From positions 1 to 64,000 of the forward strand of contig NZ_JAQVKP010000003.1 in NCBI RefSeq assembly GCF_028694605.1: a stretch of 64,000 bases of DNA, given 5' to 3'. Position 1 is the first letter of the stretch; each line of letters opens with the position of its first letter. Under the pieces are notes generated by a model. That model had not been told where the DNA came from. It was given only the letters and a program-made list of their open reading frames with translations, and made no database searches. Made by a program: the position numbers and the translations under genes. Of the stretch, positions 52,976 to 61,949 are shown piece after piece. Origin of the DNA: Sulfurimonas sp. (lineage in GTDB: Bacteria; Campylobacterota; Campylobacteria; Campylobacterales; Sulfurimonadaceae).

Positions 52976-55009
52976 CTACGCCTGCACCATAGCTATATAG
53001 TAGCAACGCATACATCTCTCTGCTTCGCTCATAGCCTCTTCTTGCGTAAAGCCCAAGTTTACTTCTTTGTTGTTGTATTTTCTATCTTCCACTTCTAAAA
53101 CTGTAGAGTGTTGTCTCGGCACGCCTTTGAGCCAGCCCGTAATCTTCTCTTTTTTATCATAAACTTTGAGTTTTTTGAGGTGATCTTCCATAATCTCCTC
53201 ATCGGTAAGCGTAATTTCACCCGTTTGAACATATCTGCTCATAACAGAAGCCGCTCTTTTTGCCTGACCGACTGCATTTACGATAGTCATAGGACCGTAT
53301 TCGCAATCCCCTGAAGCAAAAATACCTTTGCGAGATGTCATATAGTCCTTGCCGTTTGTCTTGATAGTCGCCCATGAAGTCATCTCAATCTCCCACTCAG
53401 GAGGTAAAAGTTTCAAATCAGCAGACTGAGAAACCGCAGGTATAAGGTAGTCCGCCTCTATAACATAAGATGCGCCCTCAATTTTTACAAGCTCTGCACG
53501 ACCGCCGTTTGGATCTGGAACCAGTTCATACTTATCAATCAAAAGAGATTTTAAGATATTTTCTTCATCCACCATTTCTGCAACGGCAGAGTGAAACAAA
53601 AATTCTACACCCTCTTCTACTGCTTCATGATACTCTTCATAAGTCGTGTTTTTGATGATGGTTTTCTCATCTCTACGGTAAATCATATAGACTTTTTTAG
53701 CATTTGCTCTGATGGCACAGCGTACAACGTCCATGGAGGTAAATCCGCCCCCGACGCACACAACCGTTTTGCCCGTCAAATCAACATAGTCGGTGGTTAA
53801 GAGGTTCTTCTCTTGCTCTTCTTTAGAAATTTTATATCCGTACTTCTCATAAAGATTTACTTTGTCTAAAAAGTCGATTGCACCCCAGTATCCTTTTATA
53901 TCTGCTCTTTCGTTGTTGCAGTAAACTTTTTTAGAGATTCTTGTTCCCGTTGCAACCATAGTCGCATCATACTCATTCTCAAATCTTCTCATATCGTCTG
54001 CATTAATTTTAGAGTTTACTATAAAGTTAACGCCCATATCTTTGACACACTCTATGTCTTTGTTGTATTTGCCAATCGGCATCCTGTACTCGGGAACTCC
54101 GACTGCTACTTCACCGCCAAGGACTGGAAGCTCTTCATAAACATCTACCTCTACACCATCGGCTGCAAGGTAGTAAGCAGTGGTAAGTCCTGCCGGACCT
54201 GCACCGATAACCGCAACTCTTTTGCCGTTACTCGGTTTTTTTTCAAGCGGATGGAAAAAGTCATATCCATGGTCTGTTTCCCAATCTGCACCTAAGCGCT
54301 TAAGCGACATAATGGAAACAGCCTCATCAAGATTTGTTCTTCGGCATGCATCTTCGCAAGGATGCGGACAAACGCGACCGCAGACATGCGCAAGCGGCAT
54401 TGTCTGGCGGGTTGCCATCAAAGAGTCGTCCATTCTAAGGTCTCGTACTCCCTCGATGTAAGCAGGAATATCTACATGAGAAGGACAAGCATCGCTGCAC
54501 GGTGCAGTAATCTTTGCTATATACGCAATAGACTCTCCATAATGCACGGATGGTTTTTGCTCATTTATGCACTCTAAAAATGTCTCTTCAAAATGCTCCA
54601 TAATATCAAGAATAGGATTTGGAACGGTTTTGCCTATCTCACATTTTGAAGTGATTTGCATACTTTTGCCAATCTCTTTTAAATGGTCCAAATCAGCTTT
54701 GCTTCCCTCGCCTCGGGCAATTTTGTCAAGCTGATCATATAAGATACGACCGCCCCATCTCCCCGGTGCGCATCTGCCGCATGCTTCCGAATACTCCTGA
54801 TACTGCGCTGCATACTCCATCGCCAGACGGATAACATCCACATCTTTATCAAAAAGCGCAACGCCGTCCCAGCCTATAAAAGCTTTGGATGTACGGTGAG
54901 AATCATACTGTGCGGGCAGATTGTAAGCCGATTCTTTCCACTCCTCTTGCGGCAGGTTTATGTTGTTAACAAACTCGCCGTTCCAAGTAGAAAAATATAC
55001 TTTTGCCAA
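52976..55009 (-). CDS. NuoF replacement: NuoF C-terminal domain fused to a GltD-like flavoprotein
   Basis: A 677-residue protein in the NuoF position. Residues about 70-150 resemble the N3-cluster domain of NuoF (EACGRCAPGRWGG, then TSKCEIG), but the third Cys of the usual CxxCxxC is Gly83. Then come a GltD-type double 4Fe-4S domain (CSDACPSHVDIP, CGRVCPHPCEDAC), the FAD site AVIGAGPAGL near 269, an NAD(P)-type site VCVGGGFTSMDVVR near 420, GIFASGDCEYGP, and a CMRC tail. The NADH/FMN domain of NuoF is absent. The electron donor may be NAD(P)H through FAD or a ferredoxin or flavodoxin. Relatives with NuoEF replaced are known in Campylobacterota. Confidence 0.88.
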   Translation of the reverse strand: MAKVYFSTWNGEFVNNINLPQEEWKESAYNLPAQYDSHRTSKAFIGWDGVALFDKDVDVIRLAMEYAAQYQEYSEACGRCAPGRWGGRILYDQLDKIARGEGSKADLDHLKEIGKSMQITSKCEIGKTVPNPILDIMEHFEETFLECINEQKPSVHYGESIAYIAKITAPCSDACPSHVDIPAYIEGVRDLRMDDSLMATRQTMPLAHVCGRVCPHPCEDACRRTNLDEAVSIMSLKRLGADWETDHGYDFFHPLEKKPSNGKRVAVIGAGPAGLTTAYYLAADGVEVDVYEELPVLGGEVAVGVPEYRMPIGKYNKDIECVKDMGVNFIVNSKINADDMRRFENEYDATMVATGTRISKKVYCNNERADIKGYWGAIDFLDKVNLYEKYGYKISKEEQEKNLLTTDYVDLTGKTVVCVGGGFTSMDVVRCAIRANAKKVYMIYRRDEKTIIKNTTYEEYHEAVEEGVEFLFHSAVAEMVDEENILKSLLIDKYELVPDPNGGRAELVKIEGASYVIEADYLIPAVSQSADLKLLPPEWEIEMTSWATIKTNGKDYMTSRKGIFASGDCEYGPMTIVNAVGQAKRAASVMSRYVQTGEITLTDEEIMEDHLKKLKVYDKKEKITGWLKGVPRQHSTVLEVEDRKYNNKEVNLGFTQEEAMSEAERCMRCYYIAMVQA

Positions 55010-55022
55010 ATTTGTATCCTAC

Positions 55023-55244
55023 CTATCTTTTTGTAACGATAGTCCAATCGACTTCGTTAAACTTTAAAGAGTTCAAAAGCTCATATCCACACTCTTTTAC
55101 CAAATCCGCCGATCTTTGAATCGGAGAAAAATCGCCGATTTCAAAAAGGAAAATCGCAACTTCACCGACTTTATGCGCTGACAAAATCTCTCTCATGCGA
55201 GGCTCAAAACCATCTTTTAAATGTCTTAAATCATATCTTTTCAT
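55023..55244 (-). CDS. Small NuoE-position subunit
   Basis: A 73-residue protein located where nuoE would be. It keeps none of the four cysteines of NuoE, so it cannot hold cluster N1a. It resembles the small proteins (Cj1575/HP1264 type) that replace NuoE in Campylobacter and Helicobacter. The sequence has a strand-helix-strand look (GEVAIFLFEIGDF, SADLVKECGYELL, DWTIVTKR). It probably helps to dock the replacement electron-input protein. It is directly coupled to nuoD by one base. Confidence 0.8.
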   Translation of the reverse strand: MKRYDLRHLKDGFEPRMREILSAHKVGEVAIFLFEIGDFSPIQRSADLVKECGYELLNSLKFNEVDWTIVTKR

Positions 55245-56482
55245 TAGCGGTCAACCTCTCCAAATACGATATTTGTTGTACCTATGATAGAGACAACGTC
55301 CGGAATGTAGTGTCCCGGTAACAGGTCAGTTAAAATCCCCGTATGCCAAAATGACGGAGCACGAAGTTTTAGTCTGTACGGGTATGGTCCGCCTTGAGAG
55401 TTGATGTAAAAACCAAGTTCGCCTTTTGGAGATTCGGTTGCCACATAAACCTCTCCCACAGGCGGTCTCATACCTTGCGTTACAAGAACAAAGTGCTGCA
55501 TCAAAGAGTAGTTTTGTGTCATGATGTCAAGTTTTGAAGCAGAAATATACTTTGGCGCATGTGCCATAAGTTCAGTCTGCCCCTCTTTTACCGTCTTCTC
55601 ATACATATCGATAGTTTGGTAAAGAATCTTTGCAGACTCTCTCATCTCTTCCATGTACATACGGTATCTTGCGAAGTTATCACCCTTGTCAGAATAAGGA
55701 ACTCTAAACTCTACCTCATCATAAAGCTCATAAGGCTCTTCTTTACGAATGTCCCAAGCAACACCGCTAGCTCTTAGCATAGGACCGGAACATCCCCACG
55801 AAAGCGCCATCTCTTTTGAGATAGCTCCTACCTCTTCCATCCTCATACGCCATATACGGTTCGTGTCAAGAAGGTCTTCATAATCTTTGATATTTGCAGG
55901 AAGTTTGTCTAAAAATGTTTTGAGCTGCGCTATAAAAGTGTCCTGAATATCAAGAGGAACACCGCCGATACGGATAGCCGCATGTGTAAGTCTGGCACCG
56001 CAGTAGCCCTCTATAATGTCCATAAGGTACTCTCTCTCACGGAACGCAAAAAGGAAAACAGTCATCGCACCGATATCAAGAGCAGTCGTTGCCAACCAGA
56101 AAAGGTGAGACATAAGACGGTTAATCTCTAAGAGCATCATACGGATAACTTTTGCACGGCGAGGCACTTCAAGCCCGATAAGCTTCTCAACTGCCAGCGC
56201 AAAGCCGTAGTTGTTTGAAGAGGATGCGATGTAGTCCATACGGTCCGTTGTAGGCATAAACTCATTGTAAATCATATTTTCAGCCATCTTCTCCATACCA
56301 CGGTGAAGATACCCGATGTCGGGATGAGCTTTTACAATCATCTCTTGTTGCAAATGGAGCATCAAACGAAGCTGTCCGTGAGCAGAAGGGTGCTGCGGAC
56401 CGAAGTTTAGAATCATCTCATTATCTTCTCTGTCAAAAGTGATATTTTCAAAAAACGGGTTTAATCTATTTGTTACTTGCAT
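55244..56482 (-). CDS. nuoD: NADH-quinone oxidoreductase subunit D
   Basis: A 412-residue hydrogenase-like subunit at the quinone site. Family marks are [51 protein letters not shown], and [15 protein letters not shown] with the C-terminal [18 protein letters not shown]. The histidine and tyrosine that contact quinone are in place. Confidence 0.97.
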   Translation of the reverse strand: MQVTNRLNPFFENITFDREDNEMILNFGPQHPSAHGQLRLMLHLQQEMIVKAHPDIGYLHRGMEKMAENMIYNEFMPTTDRMDYIASSSNNYGFALAVEKLIGLEVPRRAKVIRMMLLEINRLMSHLFWLATTALDIGAMTVFLFAFREREYLMDIIEGYCGARLTHAAIRIGGVPLDIQDTFIAQLKTFLDKLPANIKDYEDLLDTNRIWRMRMEEVGAISKEMALSWGCSGPMLRASGVAWDIRKEEPYELYDEVEFRVPYSDKGDNFARYRMYMEEMRESAKILYQTIDMYEKTVKEGQTELMAHAPKYISASKLDIMTQNYSLMQHFVLVTQGMRPPVGEVYVATESPKGELGFYINSQGGPYPYRLKLRAPSFWHTGILTDLLPGHYIPDVVSIIGTTNIVFGEVDR

Positions 56483-56490
56483 GTTACTCC

Positions 56491-57297
56491 CTATCTTTGA
56501 GGATTGTCGATAACGACAGAATCTTTTTTGTCAAATTTCTTAATCATGAAAACGCCGCCCTCTTCTTGGTAGCTCTCTGTATGGCGTGGCTCATCTCCTG
56601 TAATCTTGGTTCCTTTTGGCACTTCATGTCCAAGGCGGGCAAAACGCTCAGAGTCATAACGGTCAACTTTTGCGGTATCACGAAGCTCAGGTCCGATGAC
56701 GTCTCTTGCCTCTTTGCCGTAAATTTTGTCAACTTCATACCATGCCGCAAACTCATCGCCTTGAAGCGGGTAAGTTTTAAGAAGCGGATGTCCCTGCCAA
56801 TCGTAAGGCATAAGGATACGTTTCATAAACGGATGTCCGTTCGCCTCGATGCCAAACATGTCAAACATCTCACGCTCAGACCAGTCGGCTGAACGGAAAA
56901 GCTTCTCGACAGAGTTTACCGCTTCACCTTTTTTGATAAACATTTTGATGCGGATACGTTTACGTTTGCTCATGCTTAGCATCTGGTAAAACACCTCAAA
57001 CCCGCCTCTTTTTGCAAGCCAGTCAATCGCACTCATCTCGCTCAACTGCACATAATCGCACTCATCTCTAAGAAGTTCTAAGGCTTTATAGTTATCTTCA
57101 GGCTTTATGTAAACCACCATCTGCCCTACTTGGATATAGGCATCAAGAACTTCACACTTTGCTTTGATGGCTTCTAGGTCGTGAGCAAAAACTTCATCAC
57201 TCTCCACAGGAGACTTCGGCACTTGCGGTGCAACATAAAATCTATCCGTATAGTAGGCTTTTTTCTGTACATTATCTTTTGGTTTATAAGCTCTCAT
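56491..57297 (-). CDS. nuoC: NADH-quinone oxidoreductase subunit C
   Basis: A 268-residue subunit. The core [20 protein letters not shown] and the [20 protein letters not shown] segment are NuoC signatures. The N-terminus has about 65 extra residues with low similarity, and the C-terminus a charged tail, both typical of Campylobacterota. It shares one base with nuoB. Confidence 0.95.
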   Translation of the reverse strand: MRAYKPKDNVQKKAYYTDRFYVAPQVPKSPVESDEVFAHDLEAIKAKCEVLDAYIQVGQMVVYIKPEDNYKALELLRDECDYVQLSEMSAIDWLAKRGGFEVFYQMLSMSKRKRIRIKMFIKKGEAVNSVEKLFRSADWSEREMFDMFGIEANGHPFMKRILMPYDWQGHPLLKTYPLQGDEFAAWYEVDKIYGKEARDVIGPELRDTAKVDRYDSERFARLGHEVPKGTKITGDEPRHTESYQEEGGVFMIKKFDKKDSVVIDNPQR

Positions 57298-57806
57298 TAC
57301 ATTAACCTTTTAGCTTGTTGCGCTCTTGAAGCTTGATTTGCACGGATTTTTTTCTGTAAAAGCATAACACCGTACTGGAGTGTTTCAGGGCGAGGCGCAC
57401 AACCCGGAAGATACAAGTCAACGGGGATAATTCTGTCCACGCCTTGAACGGTTGCATAAGTGTTGAACATACCGCCAGTATTTGCGCATGAACCCATGGA
57501 GATAACCCATTTTGGCTCTGTCATCTGGTCATAAAGTCTTTTGATAAACTCGGCGTGTTTTTTCGTAAGCGTTCCTGCAACTATCATAACATCGGCTTGA
57601 CGAGGAGAGGCTCTAAAAATAGTACCGAATCTATCGAAGTCATAGCGAGATGCGCCCGAAGCCATCATCTCGATACCGCAACATGCAAGACCGTAAGTAA
57701 GCGCCCAAAGAGAGTTTGAACGACCCCAGTTTACAATCTTGTCTATACTCGTCAGAGCAACCGGCAGACCGCCGTTTTGTGTATAATTTATTTTATGTTG
57801 TGCCAT
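57297..57806 (-). CDS. nuoB: NADH-quinone oxidoreductase subunit B
   Basis: A 169-residue subunit that holds terminal cluster N2. The tandem cysteines ([12 protein letters not shown]), MGSCANTGG and [13 protein letters not shown] are all visible. I start it at ATG 57806 ([10 protein letters not shown]). An in-frame codon at 57827 would lengthen the overlap with nuoA. Confidence 0.96.
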   Translation of the reverse strand: MAQHKINYTQNGGLPVALTSIDKIVNWGRSNSLWALTYGLACCGIEMMASGASRYDFDRFGTIFRASPRQADVMIVAGTLTKKHAEFIKRLYDQMTEPKWVISMGSCANTGGMFNTYATVQGVDRIIPVDLYLPGCAPRPETLQYGVMLLQKKIRANQASRAQQAKRLM

Positions 57807-58177
57807 TCTAGCGCTCCTTTTTTCCATGCATAAACAAAACCGATAGTTAAAAGCAGGATAAACATTAACATCTCAGCAAAACCGAACCATCCAAGTAGCT
57901 TGAAATCAACCGCCCATGGAAACATAAAGACTATCTCAACATCGAAAAGTAAAAAAAGCAGTGCGAAAAGATAGAATTGCGGGGAAATTCTATTTGGCTG
58001 CTTTGTGACCTCAGGTCCACACTCATAAACTGACAGCTTGATTTTTTCAGTGTTTTTAGCCGCCAATGCACGACTTGCCAAACGGGCAATTATCGTTGTC
58101 ATAGTAAACGCACCAAACGTTAGAAGAAAAAGTACAAATACCCCAAAATACGGATTTGAAGTCGCCATATGCTCCAT
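57788..58177 (-). CDS. nuoA: NADH-quinone oxidoreductase subunit A
   Basis: A 129-residue subunit with three helices. The loop [11 protein letters not shown] corresponds to the ECG motif lining the quinone cavity, and [18 protein letters not shown] is the family's second helix. It is the first gene of the nuo operon and overlaps nuoB by 19 bp. Confidence 0.95.
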   Translation of the reverse strand: MEHMATSNPYFGVFVLFLLTFGAFTMTTIIARLASRALAAKNTEKIKLSVYECGPEVTKQPNRISPQFYLFALLFLLFDVEIVFMFPWAVDFKLLGWFGFAEMLMFILLLTIGFVYAWKKGALEWHNIK

Positions 58178-58275
58178 ATAACCTACCTTTAATTGTTATT
58201 GTTTTCAAACGTACAAAAACATAAGCCGTTCGGCTCAGATATTTTTGCTTATTTTTAGAAAAAACAGTTACGTGG

Positions 58276-58281
58276 ATTGTA
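58276..58281 (-). promoter_or_regulatory. -10 box of the nuo operon
   Basis: GCTACAAT on the minus strand is a good -10 about 100 bp before nuoA. The leader that follows contains AGCCG/CGGCT, a small hairpin near 58222. The 245-bp gap 58178-58422 shows no other gene. Confidence 0.45.
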
Positions 58282-58422
58282 GCAAAAAGAGTATTAAATA
58301 AAAGTTTATGATGCAATTTGAGAGAATAGCAGTTACGAAACGCTACACATTATCAGAAGCATTAAGAGTAGATGTGTAAAAAAGAAACGTTTCCAAGGGT
58401 CTTGAGGTGATGTTTTGTAACA

Positions 58423-60138
58423 CTACCTACCTAGGTAGCGTTTTTGTTTTTGTTCTTTTATCTTATCGATAGAAACCACCAAAAACCCGTCTATACAGTT
58501 TTCAAAATGTTTATCTCTGCCAAAATCGATAAACTCTACACCGCCCTCTTCGCAAAGCTCGCTGTACTGCTTATAGAGCGTCGGGATGGCATACCCCATA
58601 AGAGAGAGCTCACGCTTTAGAATAACCAAATCTTTTGCGTAATCATTTTTAAAAAAGAGTTCATCAAATTTTTTTCTTTTTGATTCTGCAAGAGTGTAGC
58701 TCTCACGATGCTCAACACTTTTATACTCTGGGCTAAAGTAGTTTTTATAGAAGTAAATCAAAAGCGCGACAGCCTCATCACTATAAGTATTTGAAATACT
58801 TACCGCTCCAAACATGTACTTAATGTCCTGATTTATGCGAAGATACGCCCCGATACCCTGCCAAAGGTAGTCAAGCGCTCTGGAGTTCCAGTATTTTGGC
58901 TGGATAAAGCTGCGTCCAAGCTCTATGGAAGAGGCAAGATATGGGTCAAACTCCTCTTTAAAATCAAAAAGCGTGGAAGTATAAAGCCCATCGACACCGT
59001 AAGCTTCCACCATTTCGCTTGATTTGACAATTCTGTAAGAGCCTACTATCTCCAAATCTTTCTCATCCCAAAGAATGATATGCTCGTAACAGTAGTCAAA
59101 ATCATCGATGTCTCTCTGTTTTCCGCTCCCCTCTTTTACTTGACGAAAACTTATCTCTCTCAGGCGTCCAATCTCTTTTATAAGTACATTTTCATCTGCA
59201 TTTGCATAGAGATAAATCTTTTTGCCATCTGTCGTCTCGCCAATCTCTTTGGCATTTTCAAGCTCTTTTACAAGTTCTTGTCTGTCTTGTGCAAGGGCAA
59301 TACCGTTGTATGTTTTAAAGATACCTTTCTCTTTTTTTGCTATCTTGTAGAAGTGTTTGCGTAGAAGCTTTACTCTGTTGTTTATGTCGATATTTGGGGC
59401 AAAGTAGCTCTCGTAAGGGATGCTTTTGCCTATGTTGAACCCTATATTTTTGTTATAGTATTTAAACATCTCATGCGGAATGGTTGCGGTTGCCAAAGAT
59501 TTGCTTATCATAGAGAGAAAATAGAACGTTTTTGAGTTTTTTGCATCTATGAAGATAGGCAAAATTGGGGACTCTGTATTTTGTGCAACTGTTAAAAACC
59601 CTTTTTTCCATTTTGTATCTTTTATGCCGTTTGGACGTGCGCGGCTTACCTCTCCGGATGGAAAAATGATGACGGCCTGTTCTTTGTTAAGTGCGTCATA
59701 GATAGCCGAAACAGACTCTCTTTGGAGTTTGCCTTTGACATTTTCAATAGGGATAAGGATGGAATCAAGATTTTTAAATTCGCTCAAAAAGTTTGAAGCC
59801 ACTATCTTGACATCTTTGCGAATCTCTTTGATGACATTTAAAAGTGCGAGCGAATCAAGCGCGCCAAGAGGATGGTTTGCTATGATGACAACTCTACCAT
59901 AAGAAGGAATCCTTAAGAGCTGATTTTTGCTGATGGTGATGTCGATGCTAAAGTAGTCAAGCACAAATTCTATAAAATCAAACGCATCAAGATGTCTGTT
60001 TTTTTTCAAAACCTCGTTAATCTCATCTTCATGAAAAAGCTTCCTAAAAAGCGATATAACACCATAACGAAACAAAGAGGGCATCTTTGCAAAAGAGGGG
60101 TAGTTATGGTTAAAATAGTTCTCGACACTTACTGCCAT
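58423..60138 (-). CDS. olsF: Two-domain acyltransferase, OlsF-like (ornithine lipid synthesis)
   Basis: A 571-residue protein. The N-terminal part (about 40-270) is a PlsC-type acyltransferase: IIANHPLGALDS holds the HxxxxD pair and FPSGEVSR the phosphate-binding Arg. The C-terminal part (about 300-570) is a GNAT-related N-acyltransferase similar to OlsB (for example VGSYRIVKSSEM, SSIELGRSFIQPKYW, and MFGAVSISNTY). This order fits the bifunctional OlsF that makes ornithine lipids in one protein, acylating ornithine and then the hydroxy-acyl chain. Other amino-acid lipids are possible. It lies 9 bp downstream of a 59-residue gene. Confidence 0.8.
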   Translation of the reverse strand: MAVSVENYFNHNYPSFAKMPSLFRYGVISLFRKLFHEDEINEVLKKNRHLDAFDFIEFVLDYFSIDITISKNQLLRIPSYGRVVIIANHPLGALDSLALLNVIKEIRKDVKIVASNFLSEFKNLDSILIPIENVKGKLQRESVSAIYDALNKEQAVIIFPSGEVSRARPNGIKDTKWKKGFLTVAQNTESPILPIFIDAKNSKTFYFLSMISKSLATATIPHEMFKYYNKNIGFNIGKSIPYESYFAPNIDINNRVKLLRKHFYKIAKKEKGIFKTYNGIALAQDRQELVKELENAKEIGETTDGKKIYLYANADENVLIKEIGRLREISFRQVKEGSGKQRDIDDFDYCYEHIILWDEKDLEIVGSYRIVKSSEMVEAYGVDGLYTSTLFDFKEEFDPYLASSIELGRSFIQPKYWNSRALDYLWQGIGAYLRINQDIKYMFGAVSISNTYSDEAVALLIYFYKNYFSPEYKSVEHRESYTLAESKRKKFDELFFKNDYAKDLVILKRELSLMGYAIPTLYKQYSELCEEGGVEFIDFGRDKHFENCIDGFLVVSIDKIKEQKQKRYLGR

Positions 60139-60147
60139 ATTAAGTCC

Positions 60148-60327
60148 TTAAGCCACCATATAGATGCAAACAAGTTCTCTTGCAACAGTTTCAGGACTTA
60201 TCTTGCCATCATCGTAAGCACTCTCTATATATGCCCACTCGTCATTGAGTATCTCTTGTGCTTCATCTCTTTTTAAATTGTAGTGTTTTGTCAACCGTAC
60301 AAAAACATGAGTAAAAAAAGTATCCAT
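60148..60327 (-). CDS. Small protein upstream of olsF
   Basis: A 59-residue frame from ATG 60327 to TAA 60148. It reads as a helical, acidic protein (MDTFFTHVFVRLTKHYNL, KRDEAQEILNDEWAYIESAY, DDGKISPETVARELVCIYM) and ends 9 bp before olsF, so the two are likely cotranscribed. The sequence looks like real coding and not like a shadow. I do not recognise it. Confidence 0.65.
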   Translation of the reverse strand: MDTFFTHVFVRLTKHYNLKRDEAQEILNDEWAYIESAYDDGKISPETVARELVCIYMVA

Positions 60328-60429
60328 TCTTAGAGCCTCTTTGTATTTTAAATATGTGAAATTTTGCGCAATGATTGTTACAAATCTATTACCGAGAGGT
60401 TACGGCAATATTACGATTTTTGATACAAA

Positions 60430-60526
60430 AGACTTCTTCATAACTTTTAATTGTAAAATATACCACCGTTCGCCCTGAGCCTCTCAAAGTGTGTTGGTTC
60501 GTGGTTCGACAAGCTCACCACGAACG
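60430..60526. mobile_element. MITE/REP-like element, copy 2
   Basis: About 97 bp matching 23049-23146 in reverse orientation. The left end AGACTTCTTCATAAC is the terminal repeat, and GTTCGTGGT (60497-60505) and ACCACGAAC (60517-60525) form a perfect 9-bp palindromic stem. The right terminal repeat seen in copy 1 is missing, so this copy looks partial. It lies between olsF and the second toxin-antitoxin pair. Confidence 0.75.
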
Positions 60527-60607
60527 GACTTTGAAGCTCAACACGAATGGAAAATTGGGTTACGAACTCAAAGTCAACAAAACGTTTGAATAGAACTTAG
60601 AGAGTGA

Positions 60608-60681
60608 CAGGATGGAGCTTAACTTCTCTTTGATAGCGAAAAAGAAGAGTGCAAAAGAGACAAAAGAGCTGCTCCATCCTG
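60608..60681. repeat. Large perfect inverted repeat (11-bp arms)
   Basis: CAGGATGGAGC at 60608-60618 and GCTCCATCCTG at 60671-60681 enclose 52 purine-rich bases. The inner sequence can also partly pair (CTCTTT with AAAGAG). It lies between the MITE copy and the toxin gene end. It may be a structured RNA, a terminator relic or part of the mobile unit. Confidence 0.55.
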
Positions 60682-60706
60682 CCATCAGCATCAGCTATAG
60701 ATGTCG

Positions 60707-60997
60707 CTATTTATAAATATCTCCTCTAAAGCCTATATCTTCGATAATCGCTTCAATAATCACCTCATCGTTGATAACTTGCAGGATGATTCTGATATTG
60801 CTTTTTCTAATTCTATAAAAGTCTCCAACATAGCCTTGCAAGGGCTTATAATCAATATTTTGCTCGATATTATAAAACCTGCTTTTGATAAATTTGATTA
60901 CCAACGCATCAACTTCACTTTCGGTAAGCACTCCTTTGTGTTTATCTAAAAATTTTTTAGATTTTTTCAAATAAGTAAGTTTTAACTCTTTTTTCAT
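60707..60997 (-). CDS. RelE/ParE-family toxin
   Basis: A complete 96-residue toxin with the family end GDFYRIRKSNIRIILQVINDEVIIEAII and the DIGFRGDIYK tail (shown in pieces: YRIRKSNIRIILQV, then IEDIGFRGDIYK), matching the RxRxGxYRxxY-type strands. It would inhibit translation by mRNA cleavage, or gyrase in ParE-type members. It follows its antitoxin with no gap. It differs in sequence from the first toxin of this window. Confidence 0.88.
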   Translation of the reverse strand: MKKELKLTYLKKSKKFLDKHKGVLTESEVDALVIKFIKSRFYNIEQNIDYKPLQGYVGDFYRIRKSNIRIILQVINDEVIIEAIIEDIGFRGDIYK

Positions 60998-61273
60998 TTA
61001 CACTTCGATGGAAATAATTTTTGAGTGTGATACTTCCAACTCATCTTTAGATCTTTGCGCTAGCATCTGTTTTATCTCATTTTCTTCAAACAAATCATAA
61101 ACCGTTTGGAGTTTTTCATACTCTTGTATATCGAGAATTACTGCCTCTAACTTGTTATTTTTTGATATCGCGAGTCTCTCATTTGTATGATTTATGATAT
61201 TGTTTAAAATAGTAGAAAAGCCTCTTGCAACATCGCTTGCAGAAACTATCTCATCTCTTTTATAAGCTACCAT
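60998..61273 (-). CDS. Phd/YefM-family antitoxin
   Basis: A 91-residue antitoxin. EIVSASDVARGFSTILNNI is the N-terminal DNA-binding ribbon-helix part, and LAISKNNKLEAVILDIQEYEKL is the family core. It is directly followed by the toxin gene. The ATG has a clear AAGGAG ribosome site. The 24-bp palindrome at 61286-61309 directly before it should be its operator. Confidence 0.9.
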   Translation of the reverse strand: MVAYKRDEIVSASDVARGFSTILNNIINHTNERLAISKNNKLEAVILDIQEYEKLQTVYDLFEENEIKQMLAQRSKDELEVSHSKIISIEV

Positions 61274-61285
61274 ACGAACTCCTTT

Positions 61286-61311
61286 TAATACATAAAATTT
61301 TATGTATTATA
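61286..61311 (-). promoter_or_regulatory. Operator and -10 box of the second toxin-antitoxin operon
   Basis: A perfect 24-bp palindrome (half site TAATACATAAAA) at 61286-61309 overlaps the TATAAT -10 (61306-61311, minus strand). This is the usual arrangement for Phd/YefM autorepression. Confidence 0.72.
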
Positions 61312-61333
61312 TTACATACTTTTTTAAAATTAC

Positions 61334-61352
61334 TTAAGGGCACCTCTAAAAA
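61334..61352 (+). repeat. Recurring 19-mer, intergenic copy
   Basis: TTAAGGGCACCTCTAAAAA, identical to 6452-6470, here between the antitoxin promoter and the 3' end of the YqiA-like gene. Confidence 0.55.
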
Positions 61353-61380
61353 CAGCGGATTTCTGCTTGCAAGCATTGCA

Positions 61381-61938
61381 TCAATCTTCAAAAAACTTTT
61401 CTATCTCTTCAAAATGTCTCTCTATGCCATCAAAGCCGTGATTGCCGCCCTCTTCTACGACCATTTTACATCCCTCAAGCTTTGTCAGCGCCTCTTTTGG
61501 GTTTAAAAGTTCATCGCCTTTTTGCAAAAAGAGAAAGAGTTTTTCTCTATCAAGCTCTTTGGTCTCATAGTTTTTCAGTATCTCAAGATGAGTCTCACAC
61601 CACTTGTAGCAGCTCTCATCATAAAAATTTGGTGCATACCCTACCGCTCTTTGCAAAGTGCTCCAAGGCGTAATGGACGGGTTGATGAGAACCGCTTTTT
61701 TTACAGACTCTTTTTGAGAAAGATAGAGCGTGTAAAATCCGCCAAGCGATGCGCCGATAAGATAAACATCCTCTCTATATGAGTCGATTAGCTCTTCAAG
61801 CGTCTTTATGGCAAGCTCTGGGTTATAAGAGAGCGTAGGAGCGATAAACCCAATGCCTTTAGCTCTAAAATACTCCCTAAAAGCCCGTGCCTTATTACCC
61901 TCTCCGCTTCCGCCAAAACCGTGTATGTAGATTATCAT
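61381..61938 (-). CDS. YqiA/YcfP-type alpha/beta hydrolase
   Basis: A small esterase of about 185 residues. MIIYIHGFGGSGEGNKA is the oxyanion strand, LIGASLGGFYTLYLS the GxSxG nucleophile elbow (Ser about 75), and the His is in EEGGNHGFDG near the end. It matches UPF0227/YqiA-type hydrolases. I start it at ATG 61938, since AAGGAG sits between the ATG at 61953 and this one. It is coupled to the preceding large gene, whose stop lies at 61950. Confidence 0.85.
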   Translation of the reverse strand: MIIYIHGFGGSGEGNKARAFREYFRAKGIGFIAPTLSYNPELAIKTLEELIDSYREDVYLIGASLGGFYTLYLSQKESVKKAVLINPSITPWSTLQRAVGYAPNFYDESCYKWCETHLEILKNYETKELDREKLFLFLQKGDELLNPKEALTKLEGCKMVVEEGGNHGFDGIERHFEEIEKFFED

Positions 61939-61949
61939 TTTTTTCTCCT

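Noticed and set aside
58424-58435. Palindrome CTACCTACCTAG-type at the end of olsF as a terminator
   Set aside because: The palindromic CTACCTAGGTAG lies within the last codons and stop of olsF and no T-run follows in the right direction.
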